Assembly: GCA_011037195.1 (NCBI GenBank)
Contig: JAAEAF010002632.1
Coordinates: 1 to 64,000, forward strand
From: Triatoma infestans
Taxonomy: Eukaryota; Arthropoda; Insecta; Hemiptera; Reduviidae
Length of the DNA: 64,000 nt
Direction of reading: 5' to 3'
The notes under the pieces were generated by a model. The model made no database searches and was not told the origin of the DNA. It saw only the letters and a list, made by a program, of their open reading frames with translations. Positions within the stretch are counted from its first letter, which is position 1, and every line of letters starts with the position of its first letter. Below, piece by piece: positions 43,190 to 54,400 of the stretch. Position numbers and translations under genes: made by a program.

Positions 43190-44485
43190 AAAAATAACTT
43201 GAATGGGCATCCCGAAATATTGAGTACGTTTGCACAAAAGCACTGAAAGTTCTAGGTCAATCTATGTCGCAATTGTGTGGTGGCCAGCGGTGCAGATACG
43301 GAGAAATGTTGAGATACTGTAACGAGTACAATGCATGGTTTGTTTGGCCATAAAGACTGCGATGACAGCGGCGTTGCAAGCATATTGGCATTGAAACCCC
43401 TAAAACACTCCGTTGTAGGGGGTGGCAACGAAATGTAATCTTAGGATGAGACGTAAAGCAGAGTGAAAAGAACTTTTAGAGGAGGTCATACCAAGGTTAA
43501 GGGATAAAATAAGGCATGCGAACAAACTTTTTCTTTTCAAAATTGATGAGAAGACTAAGAATTTGGGATATGAGGTGGGTTACAAGATCAGTATCCTCAA
43601 AAGGCTAATGGAGGAAAGTAATGGCATTATTTGCTGTTATCTCTGATGGCTCCAGGCAGAAGGAAACTGGTCTGAAGCTTGCCTACAAAAATTATCTCTG
43701 GCTTTAGGGGGTATAGCCACTGTTTTCCAGACTGAGATCATTGATATCATTGAATGCTGGTAGGTAGAAGGCATTAAATAGGTGAGGATATTCTCTGATA
43801 GTAAAGAGTTACATTAAAGGTTTTGAATAAACCGTTTTGGAGCTCTAAAGAAGTAGGTAAATGTAGGAAAAACTTAATGGCCTTGCAAAGAGGAGTGGTA
43901 GCTCTTCTAGTAAGCCGGACATACGAGTACAGAAAGCAATGAGTCCACATTATCATTTTGTGGGCCCAAGTCTGCAGTGGCCGTCACTAAGCAATTCTGT
44001 TACAGAGAAGTTTAACACTGGAGGAAAAGGGAATTGGTGATGCACTGGAGGGATACGGAGGAGCGTCTCCAGGCTAAAAGATTTATAAAAGATATAAGAC
44101 ATGGAGACTTGAAATATCTTCACTCTCTGAGCATGCTACAAATGAGGTCTTGATAGGTGAATTGACTTGACACGCTTGGGTACCCAGTCATTTACACAAA
44201 ATAGGCATAAAGTCTAGTCTTTTGTGTCAGAATTATGACTATGGAGTCACAAAAACGGTGTACCACTATCTAGGTCTGTGTTCCGGTTTCGCATATTAGG
44301 GGGCAACATTCTCAAGGGAATGCTTGGGGGAGTTTGGAGTTTTAGGATAGCATAAGATTTGTAATCAGAACCCGGTAGATTGCTCTGGAGAATCGTCTAT
44401 TGAGTAGAATTGAGACTTTTCCCTCCGGGGGGGGGGGTAATAATCATATTGGCTTAGGTCCTGCGCCTTCGGGTACCCAACATTA
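43190..44485 (+). mobile_element. RNase H-type LINE family 2, longest copy
   Basis: Frames give FKIDEKTKNLGYEVGYKIS, then DGSRQKETGL (first RNase H Asp), GGIATVFQTEIIDIIEC (Glu), RIFSDSKEL-type (third Asp) and, at the end, HAWVPSHLHKIGIKSS. The terminus GGTCCTGCGCCTTCGGGTAC and (AATAA) tail match 8590-8612. No frame longer than ~60 codons survives. It supplies the empty site for the Harbinger insertion. Confidence 0.78.
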
Positions 44486-45429
44486 ATAACAGTGCCAGAT
44501 TGATGATGATTAATTTTTATTTCTACCCCTCTTTTCTGTTAAATTGGGCTAAACGTAATATCAAGTTTGAGGTTCCTAAGATATTTCGTTTTTGATAAAT
44601 TTCTGCTTAATCCAGCGTACAGAAAACTTTACAACCTGTAGAATTGAAGTTTCACAGGAAAATATTTTTGTTTTCAAATCTTTATAGTATATACCCGGGA
44701 AGATTTAAAATCCATCTTCGAACGCTCTTTTCGAGTATGCAGCAAATGATTCGCCAATATTCATGCTGATCCAGGCCAATCAACTTGCAATCTTGCAACA
44801 GCATCTAAATTTTCTCAAACAACGGTTTTCTAAATAAAACTAAATCAGAATATCAAAAAAATGATTAATTTTTACTCCTATTCCTCCCTTATCTTAAATT
44901 AGACTATACTTCCAAGATCGATATTTGTACCTGACAAACGAGAAACAAGCAATTCAAACAAAATACTCAAAAACACTCAATTTACTGATAGATGTTAAAA
45001 ATTAACAATAATCGACAAGGTATAAATAGAGGGTATACTAGTGAACTGATCTGGACTCAGGGGCTAACAACTATTCTATAATCTACGCCGCTGTCTAATC
45101 TTAGAAACGTGGTCAGTAGAACTCTTCTTAACGATCTAAAACTACTCTCCTTATCCAAGTTTTAATTCCGACCTAATACAAGCAATTTAATTCTCCATGT
45201 TCTGCACATACGTATCTTTCCTTTAACACACCTGCTGCCATCATTGATTGTTCCCGGCAAATTCTTAAAGTTTAATGATACAGAGTTAGCGCAATAAGCT
45301 CGATAATGGAGAACACTAAATGTTTCGTTTTTAAAGAATTATCATGGAAATCAGTTTGTTGATGTAAAATTGCACAGAATTAGTAAAATATCAATAAGCG
45401 AATTATGTATGAACATTTTAAAAACAAAA
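44486..45429. other. Unassigned DNA with a family A trace
   Basis: 44560-44690 has GGTTCCTAAGATATTTCGTT and AGTTTCACAGGAAAATATTT of family A. No gene recognised. Confidence 0.4.
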
Positions 45430-45665
45430 TTATGATGCGAAACAGTCATACGACTGTCTCTTATTTTAATGAATACAATTTGACGGTGGGTACCTCCTAA
45501 GCGAAATACTAAGCATTTTTACTTTTCTGAAATATTTTGTTCACAGACTATTCGCTCAAAATATTTTTTTCGTACTCAGGGATCCTCGAAACATGTGTTT
45601 CCCGTGAAAACTCATTTCGAAAATTTGACACGATCATAATACTTCCCCCTTACTAGGAGTAAGAG
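45430..45665. repeat. Family A fragment with 5' end in reverse
   Basis: GTGGGTACCTCCTAAGCG, AATATTTTGTTCACAGAC, CATGTGTTTCCCGTGAAAAC and ACTTCCCCCTTACTAGGAG, TAAGAGAAAA (45640-45670) give the reversed 5' half up to its subterminal repeat. Confidence 0.6.
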
Positions 45666-45670
45666 AAAAT

Positions 45671-46907
45671 AAAAATCAAATTGATACACGAAGAGAAATT
45701 TGGATAAATTTTAATTTAGTGTTTTTTAACAAAGTGAATAAGAAAAAAAACTTAATAGCAAAAAAAAAACCAATGATTAATTATTTAATTCGAATTTCTT
45801 TATAATTTTCAACTGCAAAAGAAGCTTGAGATAATATACAACACGTAAAGATAAAACACAAAAGAAAGCTTAGTAAATTTAGTGGTAACTTCCTGCAGTT
45901 CAAGGAAAACTAACCACCGCATTTCACGCAAACCTTCTGGGCAAAAAAAAAAAAAATGGCATAACTATTTTACATTGGATAAAAAATTTTTTTAATGAAT
46001 TTTAAAAACATTCTAATTAAAAGAATTATACAATTTTTATACGCCACTGTACTGTAATCAGGTAGAAAATGTCATAAAAGCCATAGTTTTTATGATTATT
46101 GTTACAAAATCTTAAATTAGAATCAATGCAAATCTTAAACATTTCATGTCTGAAATTATTCCAAGAAACTAATAATAGAAGCTAGTCATAATTTTACCGT
46201 TGTATTACACCATTATAATACGACATTTTGCTTGTATGCAGGTAAAGTAATAATGTATTATGGGTGATCAATAAGAGAAGTTTTGTTATTTCTATTAAAC
46301 TTTATATTATTAATAGTACTGCTTGAACGTGTACAAGTTTCTTACTTCTGAAGTATATACCCGCATAAACATGATTGTGGCTTCATCAGTCTTTAATCTC
46401 TAAACAAATTAAAACCAACCTTGTAACATTGTAATTAGCAATATCTTCATATCACTCATAATTGAAGCAATGCTTCTCTTTATTAATTTTTCTGCCAAGA
46501 ACTCTACTTTAGCGATTGATTACGCTACATTGCAGATACCTCACTGAAAATCATGGTCTATGTATCGCACTAAAGTCGTATTCATGCTAATATTAAACAA
46601 TTTTATTTAAAAGAAAATGTAAAAACGCTTATTTGATACTTACACTTCAAAATATAAAGCTTCATTTTCTATATCCACCCATTCATCCACATTTCTACAA
46701 ACATTTCAATTTAGTGGAGGTACCATTTCTATAGCTTTGAGGCGAAAATTTTCCATCCTAATCGCTGCTACAAAATTTTCAAAATATCTCTTTTGAGAAA
46801 ATGAGCTTAAAGAACCCAAAAGACCAGACAGTTGGTCAGCAGGGCAGGGTGACGCCCAACGCTTAAGGTCTCTGCCCACTATACCGTGCCATACTAGGAC
46901 CGTAATT
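45671..46907. other. AT-rich DNA, no gene seen
   Basis: No coding similarity or element ends recognised. Confidence 0.4.
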
Positions 46908-47079
46908 ATTGTAATTTGAAATTGCAGAAATAAAATTACAATTACATATAATTGTAATTCGTAATTTCAATTACTTTCTGAAGCATTGTAATTGTAATTG
47001 TGGTTCACAATTACAATTACTGGTTGAGCTAAAGTAATACAATTACATGTGATTGTAATTGTACTTCTGCAATTCCAAA
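46908..47079 (+). repeat. TAATTG-rich repeat fragment (hAT-like family)
   Basis: Aligns with 49945-50112: TAATTATTGTAATTTGAAAT, TTACTTTCTGAAGCATT, GGTTGAGCTAAAGTAAT and CTTCTGCAATTCCAAA in the same order. Both terminal inverted repeats are missing. Confidence 0.7.
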
Positions 47080-47334
47080 CCTGTCACGCGCTCCGATCAC
47101 TATCTATGCCCATTGCAATGGATCAACAGTGTTCTATTCTCCCTTTCAACACGTATGATAACCGTATCGTACCTATTTGGTTCCCGTTCTATCGGTTGTT
47201 GTACATTTTCCATTTTCGGGTTCACGCGGATGCGTTGTCGAGAGTACTAAAATCTAGTAGTTTAAAGGTGTTCTGATATTTCTTTAAAATAAACAAACCA
47301 TGGCTATTCGGAAATTATCTTGAAGAGAATTGGC

Positions 47335-47545
47335 AATGATTGCGATTGCTCCCATTTTGGACTAGGAGGAGGAAAAAGAAAACGAGACGACGCTACTGGA
47401 TTCATGAAGCTCTAAGAAAACGAAAAGTTGAGGGAGATTAATGGACATTATATAAGGCACCTACTTGACGATGAAGAAGAATTTATCCAGTATTTTCGTA
47501 TGACGTCGTTTCAATTTAATGAGAACTGCGCGGTTATAATGGGGA
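47335..47545 (+). pseudogene. PIF/Harbinger transposase N-terminal fragment
   Basis: Frames give RRRYWIHEALRKRKVEG, then, after a shift near 47460, LLDDEEEFIQYFRMTSFQFN. This is the start of the HARBI1-like transposase (consensus W-H-----R---G-F--L---L--D---F--YFRM----F). No catalytic part is present. Confidence 0.72.
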
Positions 47546-48030
47546 ACCTGCGCAACAACAATGAAGTGTAGTCGTCCGCGCACACCCGTTTTGGTAGCGT
47601 GCCGTACCAGCAAAATATTCTCTCCGTAATATTGTTGATGGTACGATCATAGCACGCTACGGTGTTGGCCGATGACGGAACGGTCTGGTGGGTATTGTTT
47701 AATACTATCAATACAAAGAATATTAGATGCATGTGTCGATACGGTTGGTATGGTATAATGGGCAAAGACCTTTACTCTCACCTACTCCGGCTAACTGAAC
47801 GTTAGGACGGGAACTTTGGATGGGTGTAGAAAAGCATCATATGTTACATTAAAAAGGTGCAGCATGCTTTTAAGACTTCATAAATTCTATGTAGCTTTCA
47901 GTTTAAAGTTCAAAGACTGTGGCTCTGCAGTCTGGAACAAGCTCAAAATGCAATCGAATGAATTTAAAGTTCCACCGCCGTCGCGCAATAATTTCATCAA
48001 ATTTTCGAAAGTGACTTTGGATTGACTCTT
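47546..48030. other. Unassigned DNA with a small inverted repeat
   Basis: 47585-47675 contains GGTAGCGTGCCGTACCA and, in reverse, CGTAGCGTGCTATGATCGTACCA-like arms, imperfect. Could be part of the Harbinger relic or a separate small element. Confidence 0.35.
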
Positions 48031-48032
48031 GT

Positions 48033-49515
48033 TTTATGGCCCCTGGAACATAAAAAAGATGTTTTTGGCGAATAATCTGTTGTGGGAATGTGAATGACTA
48101 TGTTTTAGAATTAGAATGATGCAGGGGGGGGGACTCAAACGCAGGCACTGCAGCCTCCCATTGAGGCTTATTGTGCCAACCCCTCGTAACCTAGTAGAGG
48201 AAGCGCGCTCCTCTTCATGAGGTCCAGAACCTTCCCCACCAGTCCTTCTTGGAGTACAATTTCCTCTGGTCTCAACGTGCCGAAGATCTCGTATCGCAAT
48301 CTGCCGATTGCAACGCAATCAAACAACAGGTGAGAGGCCGTCTCCTCCTCCTCCTCCTCCTCCTCCTCCTCCTGACACAGTCTGCACAAGGGCTCTACAT
48401 CCACCAATCCCACCTTGTACAGATGTTTCTTGAACCTACCATGTCCCATTATCAGAGAAATCTGATACCTGCTTAGACCCAGGGTACCTCTCGTTCTTCT
48501 TCTACACAGCTCTGGCATAACCATTTTGCCGTGTTTTGCCCCAGTACTTAGCCGCCAGTGGCGATTATGCTATCTCCGAGTCCATACTCTCAGAGACGCG
48601 CCCTCGCCATGCTTTTGGCTATTCCCAGAACAGGTTCCGGCCCACAGAAGGGAGTATTCGCTCCCTCCCTGGCCAGTTGATCGGCTATTTCCGTTACCTT
48701 TAATCCCCTTATGCCCCGGCACCCATACTAGCCGAACTTTGTTGTGCCGGGATAATACCTCCAGGGAGTCTTTATACTTCCTGACCTGGGAAGAGATACT
48801 TCTGAATGCCCGAAATGCTAGAGCTCATACGCAAATTCTCCTCAGCACAGAAAAAAAATTGAAAAATCTCCTTGAACATGGAACAAATGTTTTTAGCGAA
48901 TAATCTGTTGTGCTAATGTGAGTGACTATGTTTGAACTATGTAACAAAGTATTCCATTTAATCACTACCACAGCATCACCACACACACAAAAATTTCGTG
49001 CAAAAGCTATCAACCGGAAGTGCAACTTCAATGTTTTTTTTTGTTGTTTTTTTTTCCAGTTTTTCGTGATTTTCTTGAAAATGGCTACGATTTTTTTTTT
49101 TTCTTAATCTCGTATACTATCTACATATACACACATAAATATCTAACATTCTTATTTGAAACACTTTCGCAGAAAAACTGATATTTTGGGTGTTACTGGG
49201 GGGGACAGTAGTGTTATGCTTACCTCTAAAACTGTTAACCGGAAGTGCGATTTTATGGAATGGATTTTTTGAGTTTTTTGATTATACGAGTATGTAATTG
49301 GTTTAGTGTTTTCAGTTATAATATAATCATCACTTGGCATCTACGTACCAACTAGTAGGTTGGTACTAATCCCCCCTCCTTAACCCCCACCACCCCAATT
49401 TTTATGTTAGGATAAATACTTAAAACTTTAGTTTAATGAAAATTTAAACTTTGATATATAATTGGATTAAATAGAACAAAACAAGGTCATGTGAGTGTTT
49501 CACAACAGATTTTTT
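48033..49515 (+). repeat. Family A copy split by a LINE
   Basis: 5' signature TGTTTTTGGCGAATAATCTG at 48059, LINE insertion, then the same signature again at 48888, followed by units with CTTGAAAATGGCTACGATTT and TTAACCGGAAGTGCGATTTT. The 3' end is GTCATGTGAGTGTTTCACA, ACAGA, then T14 at 49490-49525. Confidence 0.65.
48110..48860 (-). mobile_element. RNase H-type LINE, 3' part (LINE family 3)
   Basis: On the minus strand: VRLVWVPGH and GIKGN of RNase H, two shifts, then an open frame (48168-48524) with RYQISLIMGHGRFKKHLYKV, CRLCQ, a (GAG)n-encoded Glu run, then HLLFDC, completing a C-x2-C ... H ... C knuckle. Glu expansion inside the knuckle would disrupt it. Flanked by a ~60-bp imperfect duplication. 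Confidence 0.8.
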
Positions 49516-49896
49516 TTTTTTTTATATATATATTTCACAGTTAGGTCACCTGAAACATATTATATACATGTTGTAAGTTTTAAAATATACAGCTTTCTCT
49601 ATATCTACATAAAAATCTTGGGTGTGAAGTTTCTGTGAAGTAAATATATTGTAATAATGTAAATTCTTTTTATGTAATACTTCTTTTGTGTAAAACAAAA
49701 AAAAAAAAATACATCACCACTCTTTGTATATTTCCCTTTTTACCGTCCCCTTTTTTGTCTAATGGAATAATGGGACAGCCTATCCTAAGTCCATTTGAAC
49801 TTTTTTTGCAAAGTTCCTCGACCACATAATCTAATCTGTGACTTTGACGTCACTCCGTCAGCTTATGAACTGAAACATATATATATATATATATCT
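49516..49896. other. AT-rich DNA, no gene seen
   Basis: (TA)n run at 49878-49894 next to the hAT-like element. Nothing coding. Confidence 0.4.
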
Positions 49897-51668
49897 CAGA
49901 GTTAGGCAAAACGTAATTTCAATTACAATTACGTTTACCTACTAATTATTGTAATTTGAAATTGCAAAAATAAAATTACAATTACATATAATTGTAATTC
50001 ATAATTGCAATTACTTTCTGAAGCATTACAATTGCAATTGCTGGTTGAGCTAAAGTAATTCAATTACCAAATACAATTACATGTGATTGTAATTGTACTT
50101 CTGCAATTCCAAATAATTTTGATGCAATTACAACCAATTGTAAATTGGTAATTGCAATTATTAACGCCAAAATGGCACTAAGATAAGTAATTAGATACAA
50201 CTCAAGAGACTGAGGATTTCCTGAACTTTTTGTCAATTTTTAATGATAACTGGGAGATCGAATTTATTTAACCCAAGAGATTATTGAGCGGAAATGCGGC
50301 AAAGTTTACTTTTGTTCAATTACTCAATTTTTTTTACTTTCTCTTACTCCTAGTAAGAGGAAGTATTGTAATCGTGTCAAATTTTCGATATCGAGTTTTC
50401 ACCGGAAATATCCGTTTTGAGGTCCCCTGAGTCCAAAAAAGTGGTTTTTAGCGAATGGTCTGTGTGTGTGTGTGTGTGTGTCTGTGTGTGAGTCTGTGTG
50501 TGTGTATGTATGTGAACAGCATAGCTCAAAAACGAAAAATCGTAGAAAGTTCAAACTTGATATTACGTTTAGGTATCACCATGGGATCTGACGGTGCGTT
50601 ATGTGTCAATATTCCTCAACCGGAAGTAGCACTTTACTAGTTGTTTTTTTTACGTTTTTGCAATTTTCTCAAAAATGGCTCCGAAGATTTTCTTTAAACT
50701 TGCTATATCAACTACACATACAAAGAACTACAACTTTTATTTGAAACATTTCTCCAGGAAAATTCATTTAAGGGCACTTCGGGGGGAGGGGTGGGGTTAG
50801 GTTTTCATCTTAACTGCTGTTTCAGTATATTAGACAATTCTGTCATCTAAATAATGTTAATTAGAATTAAATATGTTGTTGAAATTCCGATTTTGAAAAA
50901 AAAATAGATAACCGGAAGTGCGTTTTTACTGAAATATAATTTTCAGTTTTCTGGTATTTTCTCGAAAATGGCTCCAACGATTTTCTTTAAACCAGTGTTG
51001 TTAACTATACATATAAAGAGCTACAACTTTTATTTGAAACTTTTTCCTGATAAATTCATTTAAGGGGACTTTTTTGGGGGAGGGGGGTGGTTATGTTTTT
51101 CTTTAAAATGCTCTCACAGTTGATTATACAATTCTGTCATCCAAATTGAAATAACTAGAAATTAATATATGACCCAAATTCCGAGTTTCAAGGAAATTAG
51201 TAAAACCGGACAGTTTTACTGGAGAGTGTTTTCACTTTTCGACGAATTTCATTAAATTTGGTACACTAACTATAAAATTTGTCAATTATAATTTTGAGTA
51301 CTGGAGTAAGAGAAAGTTGTGTGAGTGTTTCACACCAGATTTTTTTTTTTTGTATTTGTATTTGTAATTCTAATACTGGAAATACAAGTATATATAATTG
51401 TAATTGAATTACAGGTAATTGTAATTATCTAGCGACAAGAAGTAAATGTAATTGAGAGCCACAATTACAGTAATTGAAAGAAGTAATTGCAATTACTTAA
51501 AACGATTACAGTAATTGTAATTGGACATTACAATTACTTCCGTGTAATTGTTCTTTGGAACCAGTTATTTCTATATTAAGGACCATTTAACTGTATTCTA
51601 TTGAAAGTACAGTTTAATTTTGCTCGGTGTAATTAAATATTCATGTAATTAATTACTGTCCAACACTG
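49897..51668 (+). mobile_element. TAATTG-rich hAT-like non-autonomous element
   Basis: Termini CAGAGTTAGGCA and, in reverse, CAGTGTTGGACA followed by GTAATTAATTAC. Many TAATTG/CAATTA words fill both halves (49915-50165 and 51346-51650). Flanks ATATATCT and ATATATAT are a possible 8-bp duplication inside (TA)n. No transposase. Split by the family A copy at 50335-51346. Confidence 0.65.
50335..51346 (+). repeat. Family A reference copy (Helentron/HINE-like structure)
   Basis: Five parts in order: subterminal ACTTTCTCTTACTCC; a 5' head with GAGTTTTCACCGGAAATAT and GTTTTTAGCGAATGGTCTGT; a (TG)n microsatellite at 50457-50513; tandem units with (A)ACCGGA(AGTG) starts at ~50617, ~50912 and ~51203, period ~293 bp; the reversed subterminal repeat GGAGTAAGAGAAAGT at 51303, a hairpin GTGTGA...TCACAC and CAGA before a T11 run. 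Each unit has ATTTTCTC-AAAATGGCTCC, TTTTCTTTAAAC and a G-rich block. No open frame. It landed in a T run of the surrounding hAT-like element. Confidence 0.8.
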
Positions 51669-51676
51669 ATATATAT

Positions 51677-52430
51677 ATATATATATATATATATCATTAC
51701 AACAAAAAGTTACAAAATAAACTTAAAAAATTAAAAGATCTAACAAATATACAGAAGAACAATATGGCTGTTCCAATAACTGTATCTGTAAATATTTGCA
51801 TACAAAACTATTCAATTTCCCAATGAACACAAAGCTACAAATATCCAGTCTACATAGTATAATTTAAAAAAAATAAAACAAAAGCAAAAGTAAACAAGAT
51901 TTTTCTTAGATTAAAAACAAAAGAAAAGAAGAAGTATATAAGAAAAAGTCATGGGCTATCATTGTTTTTTTTTACTCAATAAATATAAATCTTAGATAGT
52001 GACACCTTGAGTCTGATCATTGTAAGTTGGAGAAATGTTTGAAACTCGTGCTAAGAATTGTTTCTTATAGGAGAAAAAAAAAATAATGTAATTTATTTCA
52101 AACCGTTTTTTTTTTTTTAATTTTTTAATCCTGTCCTCCTAAAGCCTGGAAATCCATCTTCACCTAGGTTATTCACTATGAAAACAGTATTAAAAAAAAT
52201 TTGGAGTGGAACACTCCACATACTATCACTCTGTATTATTGCAGTTAATTACAATGATAAAATTGATTATTTTTTTTAACATGGATATTTTTACTCAGCC
52301 CTAACATAAATACACAAGGTGGATAGCGAAGTACATGTATCTGGATCTAGCCAGGTAATAGTTGAACTCCACAAGAGAACGCTAATAACATCAAACAAAC
52401 AAGCTTACATAACATTTTTGACATTTAACG
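51677..52430. other. AT-rich DNA, no gene seen
   Basis: Nothing recognised. Confidence 0.4.
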
Positions 52431-52640
52431 TCATAGATTATTCAAGAAACTACCTAAAAAATCAATTTCGCTAGCAAAATGTTCCTTGCAAACAATATTC
52501 CAAGTTTAAAGAAAATCATTGGTAGCATTTTAAAGAAAATTCTTAAAATTCTACAAAAAAAAACCAATTCAGTAAAGTTGCAGGTCTGTTTTCAAATTTT
52601 GAATTTTAGCAATATATATATATTGTACCTTCAAATATTA
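52431..52640 (+). repeat. Family A unit, decayed
   Basis: AATCAATTTCGCTAGCAAAATG, reading of the unit block, then AAGTTTAAAGAAAATCATTG and AAGTTGCAGGTCTG. Confidence 0.45.
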
Positions 52641-52849
52641 ATATAATTGATAGTACGAAAACATTGTACCAAACTGCTAATTTGGAGGAAAGATTAATTT
52701 TCCACTAGGAACCACCTAGAAAAGCCTTTTTTTTTCTTCAAATAAGATGAAATCTTCAGTTTTTGTTTTTTTTTCTCTTTAAAAAGTATATTATGCTTTT
52801 AAATATTAAGCATATCAGTAAATAACTAGTGTCGTCATCAATATATAAT

Positions 52850-52920
52850 AATACTAATAATAATAATAATAATATATATTTATTATTATTATTATTATTA
52901 TTCTTATTATTATTATTCTT
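52850..52920 (+). repeat. (AAT)n/(ATT)n inverted microsatellite
   Basis: About seven AAT units, a TATATAT centre and about fifteen ATT units. It can fold back on itself. It produces artificial Asn-rich and Leu-rich frames. Confidence 0.95.
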
Positions 52921-53745
52921 AAGAAGGACCTCGGTTGATACTTTCGAACACTGGGTAGAAGAATGGAAAGCCAAGGAGCTCCATGGCCGGTATTATGCGG
53001 CGTTGGAGGCAGACGGTATCTCTCGCGAGATATCAGTAAAGTGGCTCGTGCGAGGTGAACTCTTTCCGGAGACGGAAGGATTTGTACTCGCAATCCAAGA
53101 CCAAGTGATTGCGACAAGATCATACCGGAGGCACATAATCGGGGAGCGAGAAATCTCTGACCGATGCAGGCTGTGCAACGCAGCAGTAGAGTCCATTCAG
53201 CATATCATCGCTGGGTGCTCGAATTTAGCAGGCACTGAGTACCTCTCAAGGCACAATAATGTAGCGCGCATACTCCATCAGGCGTTGGTAATCAGGCTCG
53301 GATTGTGTCAGAGGGAGAGGAGCTTCCTTATTACAGGTATTACCCGAAGACCATAGTGGAAAAGGACGGGGTTAAGGTGTATTGGGATCAGTGCATGATC
53401 ACCGATAGGTCGGTCTTGCACAATAGACCGGACATCCTTATTTTAAATACCCGAAAAAGGGCAGCCGAGATAATAGATGTAGGGATTCCCTTGGACGACA
53501 ATACCCGCAAAACTTTAGCCGAGAAGAAGCGGAAGTACCAGGATCTAGCGATTGAAATCAAAGAGATGTATCAGCTGGATGTGGTTAGGGTAATCCCGAT
53601 TGTCATATCGGCTAATGGCCTAGTACCTGTTGAGACTGTCAAGAATCTGCATGAGCTCGAGCTGGAACCCTGGTTGTTAGAGAAGCCGCAGAAGTCTGTT
53701 TTATTGGACACAGCGAGGCTGGTGAGGAAGTTCCTCAATTTATAA
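52921..53745 (+). pseudogene. LINE knuckle and PD-(D/E)XK endonuclease
   Basis: Frame one (to 53356) reads FEHWVEEWKAKELHGRYY, GELFPETEGFVLAIQDQV, then the knuckle CRLCNAAVESIQHIIAGC (C-x2-C-x8-H-x4-C). A shift near 53315 moves to the second frame (to 53745): YYRYYPKTI, DRSVLHNRPDILIL with the endonuclease P-D, AAEIIDVGIPLDD with the next acidic residue, then EKKRKYQDLAIEI with the Lys. All key residues of the nuclease are present, so a single frameshift separates this from an intact C-terminus. The nuclease nicks target DNA to prime reverse transcription. Confidence 0.85.
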
Positions 53746-53865
53746 CAAATGAAATGTCTTCAGTGGGTTGGAATTGTTCCCCCCGCTGATGCTATTTGCA
53801 AACGGAAAAAATAAATGGAAAAAAAAAATAATAATAATAATAATAATAATGATAATAACAATAAT
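52921..53865 (+). mobile_element. LINE with restriction-like endonuclease, 3' end
   Basis: Codes from the region after the RT through a CCHC knuckle to a PD-(D/E)XK endonuclease, then a 75-bp 3' UTR and an (AAT)n tail at 53828-53860. This order is that of the R2/R4/Dong/CRE group. 5' truncated at the ATT microsatellite. Confidence 0.85.
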
Positions 53866-53879
53866 TAAGCCACGTGTGC

Positions 53880-54130
53880 GAAACCGCTGTAGTCGAGAAT
53901 ACCCGCGGCATCAATCAGTGATATTGACGAGGTTAAGGATTGGTCATACACGTGTGACGCACGGACACCTCCTTGCTGGTGAAAGAAGACCGAGGTGACC
54001 TCGTTGCCGAGAAAGGTTAACGGTGGCGCACATTTTGGAAGGGTGTCGTATTCAGAGAGAAAGAACAGGCCTGCCACATGACAAAAGCGCTATTTTTCAA
54101 GAGGGTTTTCCTTATATAAAGACGCTATTT
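53880..54130 (+). pseudogene. LINE C-terminal knuckle fragment
   Basis: Frame gives SVILTRLRIGHTRVTHGHLL, then after a shift CPRCREKLTVAHILEGCR (C-x2-C ... H ... C). 'LTRLRIGHTR-THG-L' is common at the end of Jockey/I/LOA-type proteins. Truncated at 5'; tail not resolved. Confidence 0.7.
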
Positions 54131-54179
54131 TTATATTTGAAAGAAATAAATCTATATAGCAAAATTTAGGGTAGCAGTA

Positions 54180-54400
54180 ACATTGAGTAAACTGGGTGAA
54201 GGAATATCGAGTACTTACCCAATTAGGTTAGTTTATTATTTTAATGGGAAAAGGAATATTGAGTACTTTCCCCTTGTGAGAATGTTCAGTTTGAATGTAT
54301 TTATTAGCATGAATGTATTTATTGGCGTGAATGTATTTATTAGTTTGAATGTACTTATTAGCTTGAATGTATTCATAGAGTGAAAGTATTTTTTGGCGAG
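54180..54400 (+). repeat. Tandem repeats in a possible LINE 3' UTR
   Basis: Five ~20-bp units of the type TGAATGTATTTATTAGC at 54292-54390, preceded by two copies of AAGGAATAT(C/T)GAGTACTT at 54201 and 54251. A reversed relative occurs at 57120-57420. Confidence 0.7.

Noticed and set aside
41195..43705. Inverted repeat forming a transposon with 41195-41432 and 43515-43705 as termini
   Set aside because: Both segments are internal coding pieces of LINE family 2 in opposite orientation, not termini.
48249..48476. Leucine-rich frame (L11) on the plus strand
   Set aside because: It is a (CTC)n run, the reverse strand of the glutamate run inside the LINE knuckle at 48168-48524.
50335..51346. Canonical Helitron (TC ... 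CTRR ends)
   Set aside because: The 3' end lacks CTRR; the subterminal inverted repeats and T-tract insertion fit a Helentron-type element better.
52756..52974. Asn-rich frame on the minus strand and Leu-rich start of the frame at 52829
   Set aside because: Both arise from the (AAT)n/(ATT)n microsatellite; the real homology begins near 52921.
54292..54390. Repeat array resembling CRISPR
   Set aside because: Units of ~20 bp are directly adjacent with no unique spacers, in a eukaryotic retroelement-rich region.
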